From assembly GCF_005239225.2 (NCBI RefSeq), contig NC_133289.1:5463501-5527500 (forward strand): a DNA stretch of 64,000 bases, written 5' to 3'. A program made the translations under genes and the position numbers. The notes below the pieces were generated by a model. It was not told the origin of the DNA, did no database searches, and was given only the letters and a program-made list of their open reading frames with translations. Numbering within the stretch: the stretch's first letter is position 1; the number at the start of each line of letters is the position of its first letter. Shown here one piece after another: positions 21,501 through 33,930 of this stretch. Source of the stretch: Populus alba (taxonomy: Eukaryota; Streptophyta; Magnoliopsida; Malpighiales; Salicaceae).

Positions 21501-23010
21501 TTACATGAATCTTTCTTCCCTTGTCATCTTTATAAAGTTAAAGCGACCTGTCTTCCAAGCAAAATGGTTGTTGTTGTTAGGCCCCCCTGAGGTCATGACT
21601 GTAGCAAAAAAAAGAGAGAAAAAAGGAGCCCCCTCTTTCAATAAATTATAATCAAACTTAAAATGACTTGCAATAAATAGAAAAAAACTACCTATATTAT
21701 GTAATTTGATTCATATTGAGATTGCCCTTACCCGTAATAATTTAAAAAATAATAGTTTATATCCCGGACTTTATAAGTGCACTAACATTTAATATTCTGG
21801 TCTACAGAAGCATTTCATCAAACACCTTGTCTGTAATACAAAATCAACTCCAATTTCATAAAACTCATTTGAATTAAAACCAATAAACTTCATAGCTACC
21901 CACTGTCTATGCTCTAATGAGTCTTTTATCAAACATCATATGGCCCTTCGGAGCAGCAAGCAAAAAAGAAGTGCAAGAGCAATCTTATTAATGAACTGGG
22001 TCCTTCTCCTTTTTACTAAGAAACTTGGAAAGCACATGAAGTAAAAAAATGATTGCCTCTCATTTTGATTAACGGTGCAGAGAATTCTAACCATCAAATA
22101 CACGATTGAATGAGCTACAAATATATCTGGATTTTTTAAAACATAAGATAAGATTTGTTTCATGTCGTTTGTTAGAACAAATGTTTCAAACGTCCTCTTA
22201 AAAGCGACACTTGACTAAGGACATTTGTCTTTAATTTCAAACACGAGACCCTGCATGAGCCACCAAAGAGGAGAAGTGGATAGACAGTGGATATTGGTTT
22301 AGGCTATACAAAGTACTAAAAATGTCCTAACTGAGAAGGAAATTTCCAGTTAAACAACTTGACAGATGTTGGAATAGATGCGGTGTGCTCATTCGTAGCA
22401 TAGGTAAGGCCAAGGAAGGAACCATGGCCGCTGATGATTTCTTCATGTAATTCAATCGAGAAAGATGTGAAAATCAGCACCAGAACTAGATGAATCTAAA
22501 CAAATCCCAATCTATTGATATGAATTAAGAGTACAGAAAACGAAGAACAGATGAAACACTTGCAAGAAACCAACATCGATGTGCAAGAAAAGAAATTAAC
22601 ACCTTAGCATAATAGAAATCAAAACATCGATTTGCAAGCAGAGAAATTAGCACCTTAGCATAATAGAAATCAATTGCTTTTGGTTTGATTTTAATTAATT
22701 GTTCTCGGAGAGAGGAAAAGGAGTGATGCTCGAAGAGAGAGAGAGAGAGAAACATAGAGAAATTGATATGTCGTTCGTGTTCATTTCATGTTTAATATAT
22801 ATGAGTGTATTACGATGAATTCATCATATTTAAAAAATTTTATTGACCCATAATGTAAATATAATTTTTCAAAGGGTAAAATTACATAATGTTAAATGCA
22901 ATTTTCCCTAATATAACAGATATAATCCATATAGGAACAAATTAAGTGATGAACCAAAAAAATAATATTCAAAAGCTTGTTTTAAAAAGAAAACCATATT
23001 GAAACTTCAT
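18560..23010. other. AT-rich gene-free spacer
   Basis: No gene recognised. It holds decayed AT-rich repeat pieces (for example 19690-19830, with TTTTTTAAAAAATATATT tracts as in many small poplar-type MITEs), an ATT/TTA microsatellite near 20372-20402 and a 51 bp tandem duplication at 22572-22673. Short frames are all compatible with chance. Confidence 0.5.
22572..22673. repeat. 51 bp tandem duplication
   Basis: Two units begin AACATCGAT and share the stretch ACCTTAGCATAATAGAAATC, with a few substitutions. The period is a multiple of three and the minus strand stays open through both (FYYAKVLIS twice), but no gene is recognised around it. Confidence 0.85.
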
Positions 23011-23131
23011 ATAATTACATGTGGAACATGTGGTATTTAATGAATTATAAATCCCACGAATGTTAAATAATTTATTAAACATAAAAAAATATATCCACAT
23101 CAATCTATACAAAAATATTATATTACTTATT
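23011..23131. repeat. Flanking direct repeat, left copy
   Basis: It shares about 120 bp with 26264-26392, including AATGAATTATAAATCCCACG and TATCCACATCAATCT. The two copies bracket the dioxygenase pseudogene. Confidence 0.8.
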
Positions 23132-23260
23132 CCATGTGGAGGCAAGCCTTAAAAGGTTCCCTATGATTGCAGCCAAGGGAGGATATCTGAAATTAGCTAC
23201 CATTAAAGTCATTGTATCAAGCGTTTGATATTGATATACTACAAGTTCACTGCTGCCAAC

Positions 23261-24834
23261 ATGTCTCTCCTTCCTGCAAAGATGACATCACTTTCCAAGA
23301 GGGAGTAAGAAATGTCTATTGATGGTGATGAACCACCACCAGAATACTTTTCAAAGGAACTTTTTTTTTTTTTTTTTTTTTGGATTTGAAGAAATCTTAT
23401 CCTCTGGAAAGCGCATTTTATAGGTCCAGATAAACAAGTAAAACCTCAGCTGTCCCAGGCTCTTACAAGAAGTGCACGTCCTGACACGAACTTAAAATCT
23501 GCTATGTAGATCTCAACCCCTTTGCCACCATGTTACACCCTTGGGACACTTTTCAAAGGAACGCAGTTATGCACGGACAGATATGTCCTCAGTGTCGACC
23601 ACAATTCCAGTTTTTGATGTCCGTCTCTTCACATCATCTTCATTTCTTGCTCCCAAGAGAGAAGAAGAAGATGCACTGGAAAAACTAAGATCAAGTCTTG
23701 ACTCGGCTGGATGCTTTCAGGTTTTGAAGTTTATGTGACATCACCTTCAATTCCTCTACCATTGTTAAGCGTATCAGCCTGTTTAATCACCCGATTTTCA
23801 GTTATTATTATCTCCAAGTAACAGATTGGAGCTTGGAAGTTGAGATTGCAGGGTTTTTTTTTTTTTTTTTGTCTTCCATGTATCTCTCCAAGCTTAGAAA
23901 TGGACATTAAAATTCTTGATGTAAGGTAATAGGACACGGCATGTCAGTTCCTTGAAAGAGTGAGGAAAATTGCACATCATTTTTATCCACTTCCGATTGA
24001 AGAGAAGCAAAAATATGCACTACCAGTGAATGAAGATGAAGGGTATGGGATTGACAGGATAATTTCAGAGACACAAAGTTCTCAACTGGTCCCATCGCCT
24101 AGTTCTTCAGGTGTTTCCAGAAGATAAAAGAAGGATGAGTCTTTGGCCAGACAATCCAAGTGATTTCAGGGTGTTCTTTATTTTTCATAGGATAGTTTCT
24201 GGTTAGATGAAAGTTAATTTTTTCAATCTACGTCTATAACCAAGGATAGCTGTTTTTATTGATTCGTACTTCTGATTTACTTCCATATGCAGAGAGATCT
24301 TACATGAATATGCAATGAAAGTAAAATCACTGATAGATCTTGTCTACAAGGCCATGGCAAGGTCACTGAATATAGGAGAGAATAGCTTTTCAGACCAGTT
24401 TGGTGAACAAGCATTGATGAGAGCAGGTTCAATTTCTATCCAAGGTGTTCTAGACCTTATACGAATAATCCTTCTAAATTTCTTCAGACCTTATACGAAT
24501 TCCTTCTAAATTTATGTGTTATGATTGAGTTTGCAGTTGTTTCAATCAATAAATTACTGATTTCTGTCGCTGATCTTATGGGAAACCATGCAGATAATGA
24601 GTAATGGAATATTCAAAAGCCCAGGGCACGGTGAGGTGACCAACTCGGAGAGGTTTGAGGATCTCTGTTGCCTTATTCAACGAAACAGACCCAGAAAAGG
24701 AGATTGGACCTGTGGATTGCTTGGTGGATGAGCAAAGACCAAGACTATACAGAAATGTTAAAAATTACGCCCTCATCGACTATAAGTGGCACCAGAAAGG
24801 CAAGGTTGCAACTGAGACGCTAAAAATTTCTTAG
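23261..24834 (+). pseudogene. 2-oxoglutarate/Fe(II)-dependent dioxygenase pseudogene (SRG1-like)
   Basis: This is a broken member of the plant DOXC/SRG1-type oxidase family. Readable pieces in order: SIDGDEPPPEYFSKE interrupted by a SINE, then RSYARTD, IPVFDVRLF, LDSAGCFQ, FLERVRKIAHHFYPLP, then LNWSHRL, FPEDKRRMSLWPDNPSDFR, LVYKAMARSLN, FNFYPRCSRP, IMSNGIFKSP, and PVDCLVDEQRPRLY. Lesions: an in-frame TAA near 23308 where CAA is expected; a SINE at 23361-23547; +1 frameshift near 24080; -1 frameshift near 24426; and another frameshift near 24653. The segment with the HxD iron ligands is absent. Part of the FNFYP exon is locally duplicated (CCTTATACGAAT twice, 24456 and 24488). No function is possible. 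Confidence 0.92.
23361..23547 (-). mobile_element. tRNA-derived SINE inserted in the dioxygenase coding sequence
   Basis: The insert starts with a run of about 21 T (poly-A tail on the minus strand) and is bracketed by a perfect 15 bp duplication, ACTTTTCAAAGGAAC (23346-23360 and 23548-23562). Read on the minus strand it has an A-box-like TGGCAAAGGGG and a B-box-like AGTTCGTGTCA near its 5' end, as expected of a polymerase III promoter. The family was not identified with certainty. Confidence 0.85.
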
Positions 24835-26263
24835 TGTTGTCCTCTTTTTCGAAAGTTGAATGGTCAAAGCTACTGAATTATTGGAGTTCAAGGTCATCGT
24901 TGAGCCATAGTTCCATTTTGTGATTTTGTAATAAATTACTTACTAATCAATCGTTCCTCTATTATTTTCATTTGCATGTATTGTATATAGTTCACCTGAT
25001 CCAACAAAATGATCACCTGAGGTCACAGATACCGATCATGATTTCCATCCATAGCCGAACATTTTATAATCCTTGTTATCATCTATGCACGCCTCAAAAC
25101 CTTTCTGATGCAGTTCATGAATGCAATGCTGGTTGCAAAAGGGGAGTACGGAAGCAAATGATGAGGAACTGCTGGAGATGACAGGATTCGGAAATATTGT
25201 CTGGATTTAGCTATGCTAAAGGGAGACAGAATACCGTGAAAAATTTAAGGATTTAGCAAGAGAGGCTATGAATTGAGGCGGCATTTCGGTCAAGAATCTG
25301 AAGGCGTTTGTTAAGAAGTTTTTGAAGGCCTTTTCTAGCTGGCTAGTGGCCCTTAAATATGGGATGATCCTTTGATCCGACAATGGAATTGTTTTGCAGG
25401 AACATGGAGAAATTAGGCGCAGATCTTTTTAAACACCGTCGTCCAAATATCTCATCTTATTAACAGCATGGAAAGCCCAAATCTAATTTGAAATTTCTAC
25501 TTCATCAGTTATAAATCCAGCTTTTGGATAAATTTGAGAAATTTTTACACGAAGCTTCTTATATATCTATATAGAATTAGATATAAAGTAAAATTACGAA
25601 ATCTTCAAGAGACCATTGCAAAAGGTAGAGAAGTTACGAAATCTTATTATATAAACATTTGTAGTTGAACTTTATAGTTAAATTAATAATGCAAAATGTA
25701 TTTTTTTAATTTAATTTAGTTGTTTAATGTTGTTCAATGTCTTTTAATATCAAATTGTTTGATCCAAATAAACATTTATTAAAAAAAAAAATTTTTGAAA
25801 TATCAATGTAATCTCCGAAAACTTAAAAGTTCTATTAGTGAATTCATTGGTAATATAAATTTACTTTTTTTGGAAGAATTACATGGATTTGTAAATTATT
25901 TGAATAGACCAATAGATTTATCGACAAGATTTTTATATTGGGTAATCTATCGATTCTATACGATATATTATTGATAATTATTCCATCAGCAAACCGTTAA
26001 TAATTTTTACCAATAAATTAACCGACAGAATAACAATCAACAATTTTTTTTCTTGTATTAATATTTTGTTGGTGTTTTAATCGGCATTTAAATCACCGAT
26101 TGAGTATTACTAATGGATTCTGAAATTTCCAACAAGACATTTGATGAAGACATGTTTTCATTATGAAACACGTAAGTGACTTTTATACCAATTAAAATAT
26201 AGTTTTTACAACTATAAAATATTGAGTCGGGGTAAGTAAATTTTTTGGTTGTGTGTGCATATT
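24835..26263. other. Spacer after the dioxygenase pseudogene
   Basis: 24960-25400 is less AT-rich and could hold remnants of another gene (frames such as LDLAMLKGDRIP appear), but no family is recognised. 25550-26260 is AT-rich. It contains short phrases that alternate in orientation (ACCGATTGAG, CATCAGCAAACCG) and resemble a decayed DNA transposon without clear ends. Confidence 0.4.
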
Positions 26264-26392
26264 AAAACTTTATATAAATACATGTGGTGTCTAATGAATT
26301 ATAAATCCCACGAATGTTAAATAATTGATTAAACATTAAAAAAAAAAAAAAGATATCCACATCAATCTGTACAAATATTTTCTATTACTTAT
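26264..26392. repeat. Flanking direct repeat, right copy
   Basis: This is the partner of 23011-23131, in the same orientation, with a longer A run in the middle. Similarity stops abruptly on both sides. Confidence 0.8.
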
Positions 26393-26638
26393 TTGCATGC
26401 ATAATATTGCTTTGTTATTTATTATAAAGCAAAAAAATTTGTCGAGGAAAACAAAAATTCGTTGGTATGGATTTGGTTTTCCATGGCCATTTGGATTTCG
26501 GCCCTACAATTTGTCATATAATCTTCAACTGGACATGAAAAATTATATGCAATGTGGTTGCCATGAGAAACGAATTTTTAAATAATAAAATGGCACCATT
26601 TTCTCCTTAGTCCTTATTAATTAGAAGATGAAAACAGA

Positions 26639-26711
26639 TGGAGATGCAGGGGATCGAACCCTGTACCTCTCGCATGCAAAGCGAGCGCTCTACCATTTGA
26701 GCTACATCCCC
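26639..26711 (-). tRNA. tRNA-Ala (UGC)
   Basis: The minus strand folds into a complete cloverleaf. The acceptor arm is GGGGATG/CATCTCC with one G-U pair and discriminator A. The D-arm is GCTC...GAGC. The anticodon stem is CTCGC/GCGAG around the loop TTTGCAT, anticodon TGC. The T-arm is CAGGG TTCGATC CCCTG. There is no intron and no encoded CCA. A short T run follows on the minus strand (TTTT). It differs from chloroplast trnA, which has a long group II intron, so it is a nuclear gene. Confidence 0.96.
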
Positions 26712-28996
26712 CGTTTGTAGGAGAGGCCTGATGCTCCTAATAATATCAATTGTTTAGGACGTGAGGCATGTTTTGCCTACAAACTGTACTTGGCGACGGG
26801 CAGCGATCTTGACTAATGGAACGCTAAACTCAGATGAAGATGGAGAGACGGGAAAGTTCAGATGAAGAACAATAAACTCTTCTCTCTTTGAAAATAACAA
26901 TTTAAGAAAAAATATTGAAAAATAGCACACTTAATGAGCTGTACACTTAATGGTTCGAGTCCAAGAGCTGACTCGAGCATGTACATCTGTTTCATTGATG
27001 GATGTGTCCGAGAGTTAGTTGTATATTTTCCATGTATATTTATGTAGTAAGATTAAGAGGGTGCTTGGGATGCAAATATTATAGATTTTTAATTTAGATC
27101 TTAATTATGTTTATGTTTATTTAGTCAAAGAAATCTTAAATGTACAGACATTAATGCCCCTATATTTTATCTTAAATGGACTAATATCCACATTAAGTGT
27201 CAACCAAACAAATACCTCGTTTTTTAAAAATATAAAAGCAAAAAAGTAGCCCTTAGAGGCGAAGTCCTAATCATCTGCCCTTCTTCTATTTGAGGGATAG
27301 GAGCTAGAACAATCTAAATCATGATGTTATTCTACACCAATTCCCCTCTTCTATTTTAGGGCTAGGAGCCAAGACCATAAATCTTGATGTTACCCTAATT
27401 CCCGTTTGTGCTTTGAAAGTCCAAGCATGCCATAATGGCACACAATTTGATTGCCAAAACGAGCCTACTTGGAAGGAGTATTTATCATACATGAAAGTGA
27501 TTTTGTCTCCTCTCAGTTTAGGCCAGGCATTGAAGAAATCAATCCACGTCACGATGCTTCACCAACTTCGCTATTTTGCTTGAACATGACTCCATTTCTT
27601 GCTGCCCTTCGAGTGGTAGATGGCTTCGAATAAGTCAGTGGCAGGTAGACATGACCCTGCAGAGTACTCGATCGGGTGGTGAAGTGCAAATTCAATGAAT
27701 AGCTCGAGATGGCTATAGCTGGTAGGCCGTATGCCTGCTTTCGAAAAATGCAGGGTCAGGGTCAGGGTCCGGGTCCCACCTCAGCCATTCATATATTTTT
27801 TATTTTTTAAAATTATTATAATATATTAATCTTAAAAATAATTTTTAAAAAATAAAAAAATATTATTTTAATTTATTTTAAAATAAAAATACTTTAAAAA
27901 ATAATTAATATCAAACTCTTAAATATCTCATAACCAGAATAAGTTCAGTATGTTTTAGCTAATTTGTATATAATGTTTTTATTTTTATATGAATGTTTTT
28001 ATGAATGTTTAAAATCTGTATTATCAGGGGAAAAGGACATGTATAAGAAATTTTAAAACGCCAAAGAAAAAACTTGAAATTAAATATTTAAAAAATAAAA
28101 ACCCAATAATTTTAATTTGATTTCGTTAATATTAAATTTCAAAGAATCCAGCCTCTATTTTCAATTAGAGGTCGAAAAGATACTTTATCGAATAATTTAG
28201 TTTAATTTATTTTATATTTTTTTCAAATAGAGGGAAGAAGTGATAATATATCCAATAATGTCAATTTAATCTCTTTAACATTCAGATTTTGGTGTTTTTC
28301 TTTATCATGCTTTAAAATTTCATATATAATGTTCTTATTTTCCGACTTAATTACATATGTTTAAAGCGTGACATGCGACATGGAATTGGATGAAAGGGTA
28401 AAAATCTTAAATGAACCTAAAATATAAAGTTTGAATATAGACAAAAATTTGTTTTGAAGTAAAATCCATTAAAATCAAAAGCTTGATCTGAATCTTATAA
28501 ACTGTTTGTTTTGTGGCAAAACTCAATCCAACAATGAGATTGTAAAGTCGCAACCACCGCCCAACAAGTTCTCTTTCGAGGAAATACACTTTGTCCTCCT
28601 TTTTTAAGGTGTCTGTGCCACTCAATGCAGTGGATGAACATTTTTTAAAGCTACCCAGCTATTTGAGTTAGACTCTCTAGGCAATGCAATATATATATAT
28701 ATATATATAAAAGAAAATCACATTCAATAATATCCCTTATAGCAGTTTTAGTGTCTCTTTATTTTTATATACTTTAAATTAAATTAATATTTTTTAGTAT
28801 TTTCATATCATTCTATATTAAAAATAATTTTAAAAAAATTAAAAAATATATATTTAAAAAAATACTATAAAAACCAATTATTACCATAATTTAAAATACC
28901 CCTGCAAAAAAATCAAATTTTTCAAAAATTGAATGAAGAAATAGAGGCTCCAATGGCTTGTTTGAGCCTAAATTCAACCCTTAAATGTGTTGATGT
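26712..28996. other. Spacer without a recognised gene
   Basis: 27250-27780 is less AT-rich, with overlapping open frames on both strands (27319-27552 minus, 27451-27633 plus), but neither matches a family I know. A short hexanucleotide run, GGGTCA repeated with variation, lies at 27743-27775. The remainder is AT-rich; the block 27785-27910 resembles the decayed AT-rich MITE pieces seen elsewhere. A (TA)n run lies near 28690-28708. Confidence 0.4.
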
Positions 28997-29005
28997 GACT
29001 TGTCG

Positions 29006-29200
29006 TTTTTTTTTTTTTACGTGGGTGTCCGGGCCAGCTTACACGCACCACGACTAATCCCACGGCTCACTGAACATCCTGTAAACCCAGTGAGCATGTA
29101 AGGCACCGCGGGGGTGACAGGCGTGCACGGTGAGGTTTGAACCCAGGATGCAAAGGAAGGGAACAAGTCCCTTCAACCGCTGGGCCAAGACCTCAAGTGC
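29006..29200 (-). mobile_element. tRNA-derived SINE with conserved angiosperm 3' domain
   Basis: The insert lies between copies of GACTTGTCG (28997-29005 and 29201-29209). On the plus strand it starts with a T run, so the SINE is on the minus strand. Its 5' part has an A box (TTGGCCCAGCGGTTGA) and a B box (GGTTCAAACCTC). Its 3' part contains GGGATTAGTCGTGGTGCG and AAGCTGGCCCGGACACCC before the poly-A. I recall that motif as a 3' domain shared by several angiosperm and Salicaceae SINE families. Confidence 0.92.
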
Positions 29201-29209
29201 GACTTGTCG

Positions 29210-32200
29210 CTTTCTACTTATACAGGTTAGTGCAATGAATGATGTTTTCAAAAAATTATTTTTTAAAAAATATATTATAATAATTTTTTTAGATTTTTAT
29301 ATTAATATATTAAAAATATTGATTTAATATTTTCGTAATATAGATATATTTTTAAAACGTATCAAAAACGCACTAAACAAGCAAGCAAATATCTATATCT
29401 AACATTTTCTTTAGATATTTGGGAAGTCTATTGGGTATAAAAAGCACTCCACTATAGGATATACTATTCCTTCCGTGATTCCTCTCAATCCTGCTACAAG
29501 CAAAATTAGATCACGAGTCATTTGATACCATGGCAAGTAACTTTATCTGCTATATATGTAACTCAAGATTTAACTAAACTAGTTAAGATCAACGTACACA
29601 GTTTAATTTCTAGACACTCATTACCAATGTTAATTAGAAGAAGGTAAATATATATGGCGTAAGGTAATTATTTTAGGTTCAATTTTTGTTTTTTCAAACA
29701 CTAGTATTTGATAAATTCAAATATAGACAATTTTTTTTTCTGTTCTTAGTATTTTATATTAATCTAATATATATTATTTTAAATAAAATATAACTCAAAA
29801 TACAATAATAATAAAATAACACTTCAGTTTCTTCTCTAAAAAAAGAAAATTCATGACACATAAACACGCCATAAATTCTTAAGTTAAAAATTCATAATTT
29901 TTTTTATTTTATTTTATTTTTAGCATAGGTTATATCTCTTTAAAATATCACCTTATTACAAAGTAGGTTAATAGATAGTACCAAGTAAAACAGGTGGCGG
30001 ATAGTTGTTACATGCAAATGCAAATGATTACAGTAGGGCCAAAAGTTGCCATTAAAAACCGGTTGCTACAAGTTATTAGAGTTTTCAGTGTTGTCCCATG
30101 TGGCCAGAGATCTTACGTCAGCAGTACGTACAATCATGGTAGTTAATTAAGGTCAGGACTGTTTACCACGTGGGCTAACCAATGGAGGTTGAGTGTCATA
30201 AATTAATCATTACAGAAACAGCTTGTTTGAATGTGGGTGGCACCAAGTACTGCCTCGTGCGGGCTCTTCGGTCCAGACCCTGACCATTTGTGGCCTAGCT
30301 TGCCCTGCTATGGCGATAGTCACGTGAACCTGTTTGGTTTCTGTTTAGCCTTAAACAATTTTATTTTGTTTTTTTCTATGGTAGTATTATTTTATTAAGC
30401 ACCCAAAAAAAAAAAAGACACTCAGGGAACATATATATGATTCTGCTTGATTATTGTTGGTGATCTTTTTAATTATTAATTATTTCCCTTAATTGGGAAA
30501 GACATGGGGACATTTTGGCTGTTTGTGGCATGGTCGTGAGGGGATGATCTCTCTTCCTTCCATATTTAATTGAGAAGAGACGTGGGCTCTTTTTGTATAA
30601 TATAATATTTTAATTATTGGAAGTGTCGCCCCCCTTTAGAACAATTGTTAATTTGTCTAGGAGCTAGCGCACGCCCATCATTAGTTTATAGTAGTGGCTT
30701 AGATGTTAACAACGGATGCTGTCATTACAAAATCCATGGACCCGTTTAATTGCTGAATGTTTTTCTTCCATAATCTATATTTTAAGACTATTTGACCCTC
30801 GAAAAGTTCACTGATTCCAGGTTTAGCAACCCACTTATATATAATTATTATATATAAATCAAAGATATTTAGAGTATTAAAATAATATTTTTCATATTTA
30901 AAAATATAAGCTTAATATTTTATTAAAAAAAAACACTTTAAAACACACATCACTCAAATGTCTACTTGGATTAAAAATGATTTCTTTCTATCTTTCTTTC
31001 TTTTCTTGTCCGTGACTTGTGTTTTACGAGAAGAAAAGGTGGGAGATAAATGCTTATGAAACTGGCAACTCTTATCAACAAAAGTGGACTCTGTCCCCTT
31101 GGTATAACCTTTGTGGATGACAACTATTGACACGTGTAATCCATTCGTGGACGCCGATGTCAGATTCAGCAAGATACGTGTCCAGCATGTAGACGGAGAA
31201 AGAGTTGCGTTATTATTTGGCTGGGGGCCGTTGCTGGTAATAATAGATTACGTTTCCTGAAGCTCTTTTTCATGAAACATCAACTTGAAACATATAAAAA
31301 AAACATATTCTAATATTATTAAATAAATATTTGTCAAATGACCACAAAAAAGTACAGAAAGATCTTATCTTTTTAAATAAAAATATTTAAATAAAAAATA
31401 TATTTTATTTTATGTTAAAAAACACAATTTGTTTATTATGAACTTAAAATATATATATATAACAATAAGCTTTCAATCTCATTCTCATTATAAAAAAATA
31501 AAATATTATTCTAGTATTTATATAATAAATTTTAATAAAAGTTAATAATCAATAACTAAATAATAATAAATTCACCCATATAAAATTATCTCCATGTACA
31601 CAGGCAATGTTTATGCTTTCTCAACCTTTTTTTTCGTCATTAATAATTTATATTTATCCCTCCAGTAACTAAACCACTATTTTTACGTTACAGTGCTCCA
31701 CATGAATATGTTCACTGTCATGCTATAAAAAAAAATACTTATGTATTTAATTTTTCAGTTTGTTAAAGAAAATGTTGGAATGGAAAAGATAAAAAAAAAA
31801 AAAAAAAGGGAAAAATCAGAACGTCCACATTCGGGGTACTGAAAAAAAGTATAAAAAAAGAATCAGCCTTCCGGGTTCCAGAACATGCCGGGCCGGGCCA
31901 GTAAGATAACTATAAGACGCATTATTAACGTTAAGAAAGAGAACGATGATGACATTGAGCAACATGGACCCGCAGGAAGCTTAGATTAAACCCACGAATC
32001 AGGATTTAAAAAACTTGGCGAAGTCTTTGCTCTTCGTTCTTGTAATGAATCTTATGGGCCCCGCATGGAGAAATTAGTGTACAGTGCACACTCTTCACGC
32101 TCCAGCAAGAAGCGTGTTCGACAACAATTAGGATCCAGTTGCTTTCACTTTTCTAGCGAACAAACAAGTGAGGGAAGAGCAACCCTAAAAAGCAAGAGAA

Positions 32201-32778
32201 ACGAATCTCTCAAAAAAAGGAAAAAAAAAGAGAGACAGATTTTAGTCAAAATTTTTTTCTCTTTTCTTTAAGATGTCATTGTAGTGAGCTGAGTGTGAAA
32301 AATAGGTTCCACTTGGTTAAAGAAAAAAAGCTCCTACAATTGTCTATTTTTCTTCTAAAAAGACTCATTGAACGGTATTTGATAGTTTTTTTTAGCTACA
32401 TGAAAAAAAAAACTAAACAATTAAAAGTAACTTTAATTAAAGCTTAGACATTCAAAAAAAGAAGAAGAAGCAGCTTAGAACCAGTACTTTAATCCTTTTT
32501 CACAGAAGAAATTGTGATATTAAACATTCATTAACTCAAATCTAGTTCAATATTTTTATCTTTTGATATTAAACAAACTAACAAAAGCTAATCTCTTTTT
32601 GAAAACTTATGTTTACAAAAATTATTTCTATTGTTTACTCGAATAGTGTAACGATAATTCTTCTCTTTCATCTATTTTTTTTTTTTTAAGTTGGTATTAA
32701 GAAGTTTTTTCATCTTTTTACAATGATTTTTTTTTTTTGTTATTACCATGTCGGCTTAGAGGCAATTTAGTATTTGAT

Positions 32779-32844
<66 letters not shown>

Positions 32845-33049
32845 AAAAAGGTTGGGGCGTGTTTGGCGCCCTCTCTAACGCGTGAGGGGCATCAATGTCC
32901 TTTTGGTGACTAGTGCAGTGCCTCATACCCTTCAAAAAAATGCTTTTTATTAATATCATTAGAAGTTTTTTCATGTTCTTTTATTGGTGGTGTGGTGCAT
33001 ATAGGCATTAGTTGTCTAGTTTGTCACCGGTAGATCTTTTTTTTTTTTA
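29210..33049. other. Long spacer with scattered promoter-like motifs
   Basis: No gene recognised. A TATA-like GTATAAAAAG near 29436 precedes an ATG at 29530 with only a 15-codon frame. Three CACGTG G-boxes lie at 30167, 30321 and 31131 in less AT-rich sequence. The block 31270-31900 is AT-rich. At 32065-32271 a basic open frame shows no family similarity. Confidence 0.4.
32782..32842. repeat. (TA)n microsatellite, ~61 bp
   Basis: Uninterrupted TA run, the longest in the window; self-complementary and likely to be length-polymorphic. Confidence 0.95.
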
Positions 33050-33930
33050 TTTTCTCTCTCATTTTCCCTTTTAAAATTATAAATTGACCCTCTTTGTTGT
33101 TGGAATCTTAACTTCAGTCTTTAATTTTTTAAAAAAATATATTTTTTATTCTTAAACCTTTTGTAGAAGTTTTATATATTTTCAATTTCATCATTCAATC
33201 CTAATTCATATATTATGTTTTTCAATTTAATCCTTATTCTTTTAATTATTATTTTTAGACCTTTTATTGAATTGATTTTTCTTTTTAATTTCACATTTCA
33301 ATCAAATTTTAATTTTAATTTTGATCCTCATTATTTTAATTATTTTTTGGTCCTTTTGTTAAATTAACTTTTCTTTTCTATTTCACCCTTCAATCAAAAT
33401 TAAAATTTATTTTGTGTTTTAATTTTGATCTACATTCTTTTAATTGTCATTTTTTTTTAATTTTGGATCTTTTTGTGTAATTGATATACTTTTTTCCAAT
33501 TTAATCCTTCAACATTTGCTTGGTTAGAATTTGAGCATCATGGTTTTTTTAGATGGTGTGCTTTCAATCTAATGCTCCGAGTCACATGTTTGACAAGTTA
33601 ACATGGATTGATATTTTTTAAAAAAACTTATTTTCTTTTTAGCTTTATAATTTTTTATGTTTTCTTTTCTACCAAGTTATCTTAATCTCTTGATCTTGGC
33701 TGGTGATTTAGCAGGTTACCCCGAGTTAACTCACCTCTTATTCCTCGGGCTACAAGTTTATCATGTTAACTCGGATCAACTCGAGCCGACGTTATTTTTT
33801 TTTGTCTAATTTTATCATTTTGTATTTAATGAGTTGAAAATCGAGCAACATAATTTGTTTTTAAAAAAAAATATATATTTTTTCTCAGATTATCATTATT
33901 ATTTTTTAAATTTGGCCTAATTTTCTTATC
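33050..33930 (+). repeat. Dispersed T-rich repeat, copy 1
   Basis: The block is built of phrases such as TTTCACCCTTCAATC, TTTTAATTATTTTTTGG and CCGAGTTAACTC. The same phrase set occurs in inverted orientation at 37390-38160 and in the same orientation at 46640-47660. It has no coding capacity. It is probably a remnant of a high-copy transposon, but no ends were found. Confidence 0.6.

Noticed and set aside
26639..26711. Chloroplast origin of the tRNA-Ala
   Set aside because: There is no group II intron, arm sequences differ from plastid trnA, and no plastid DNA lies around it.
27319..27633. Overlapping open frames of 60-77 codons
   Set aside because: No recognised family on either strand and no splice context; kept only as part of the spacer description.
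27743..27775. GGGTCA repeats as an interstitial telomere
   Set aside because: Plant telomeres are TTTAGGG; this is a short imperfect hexamer run.
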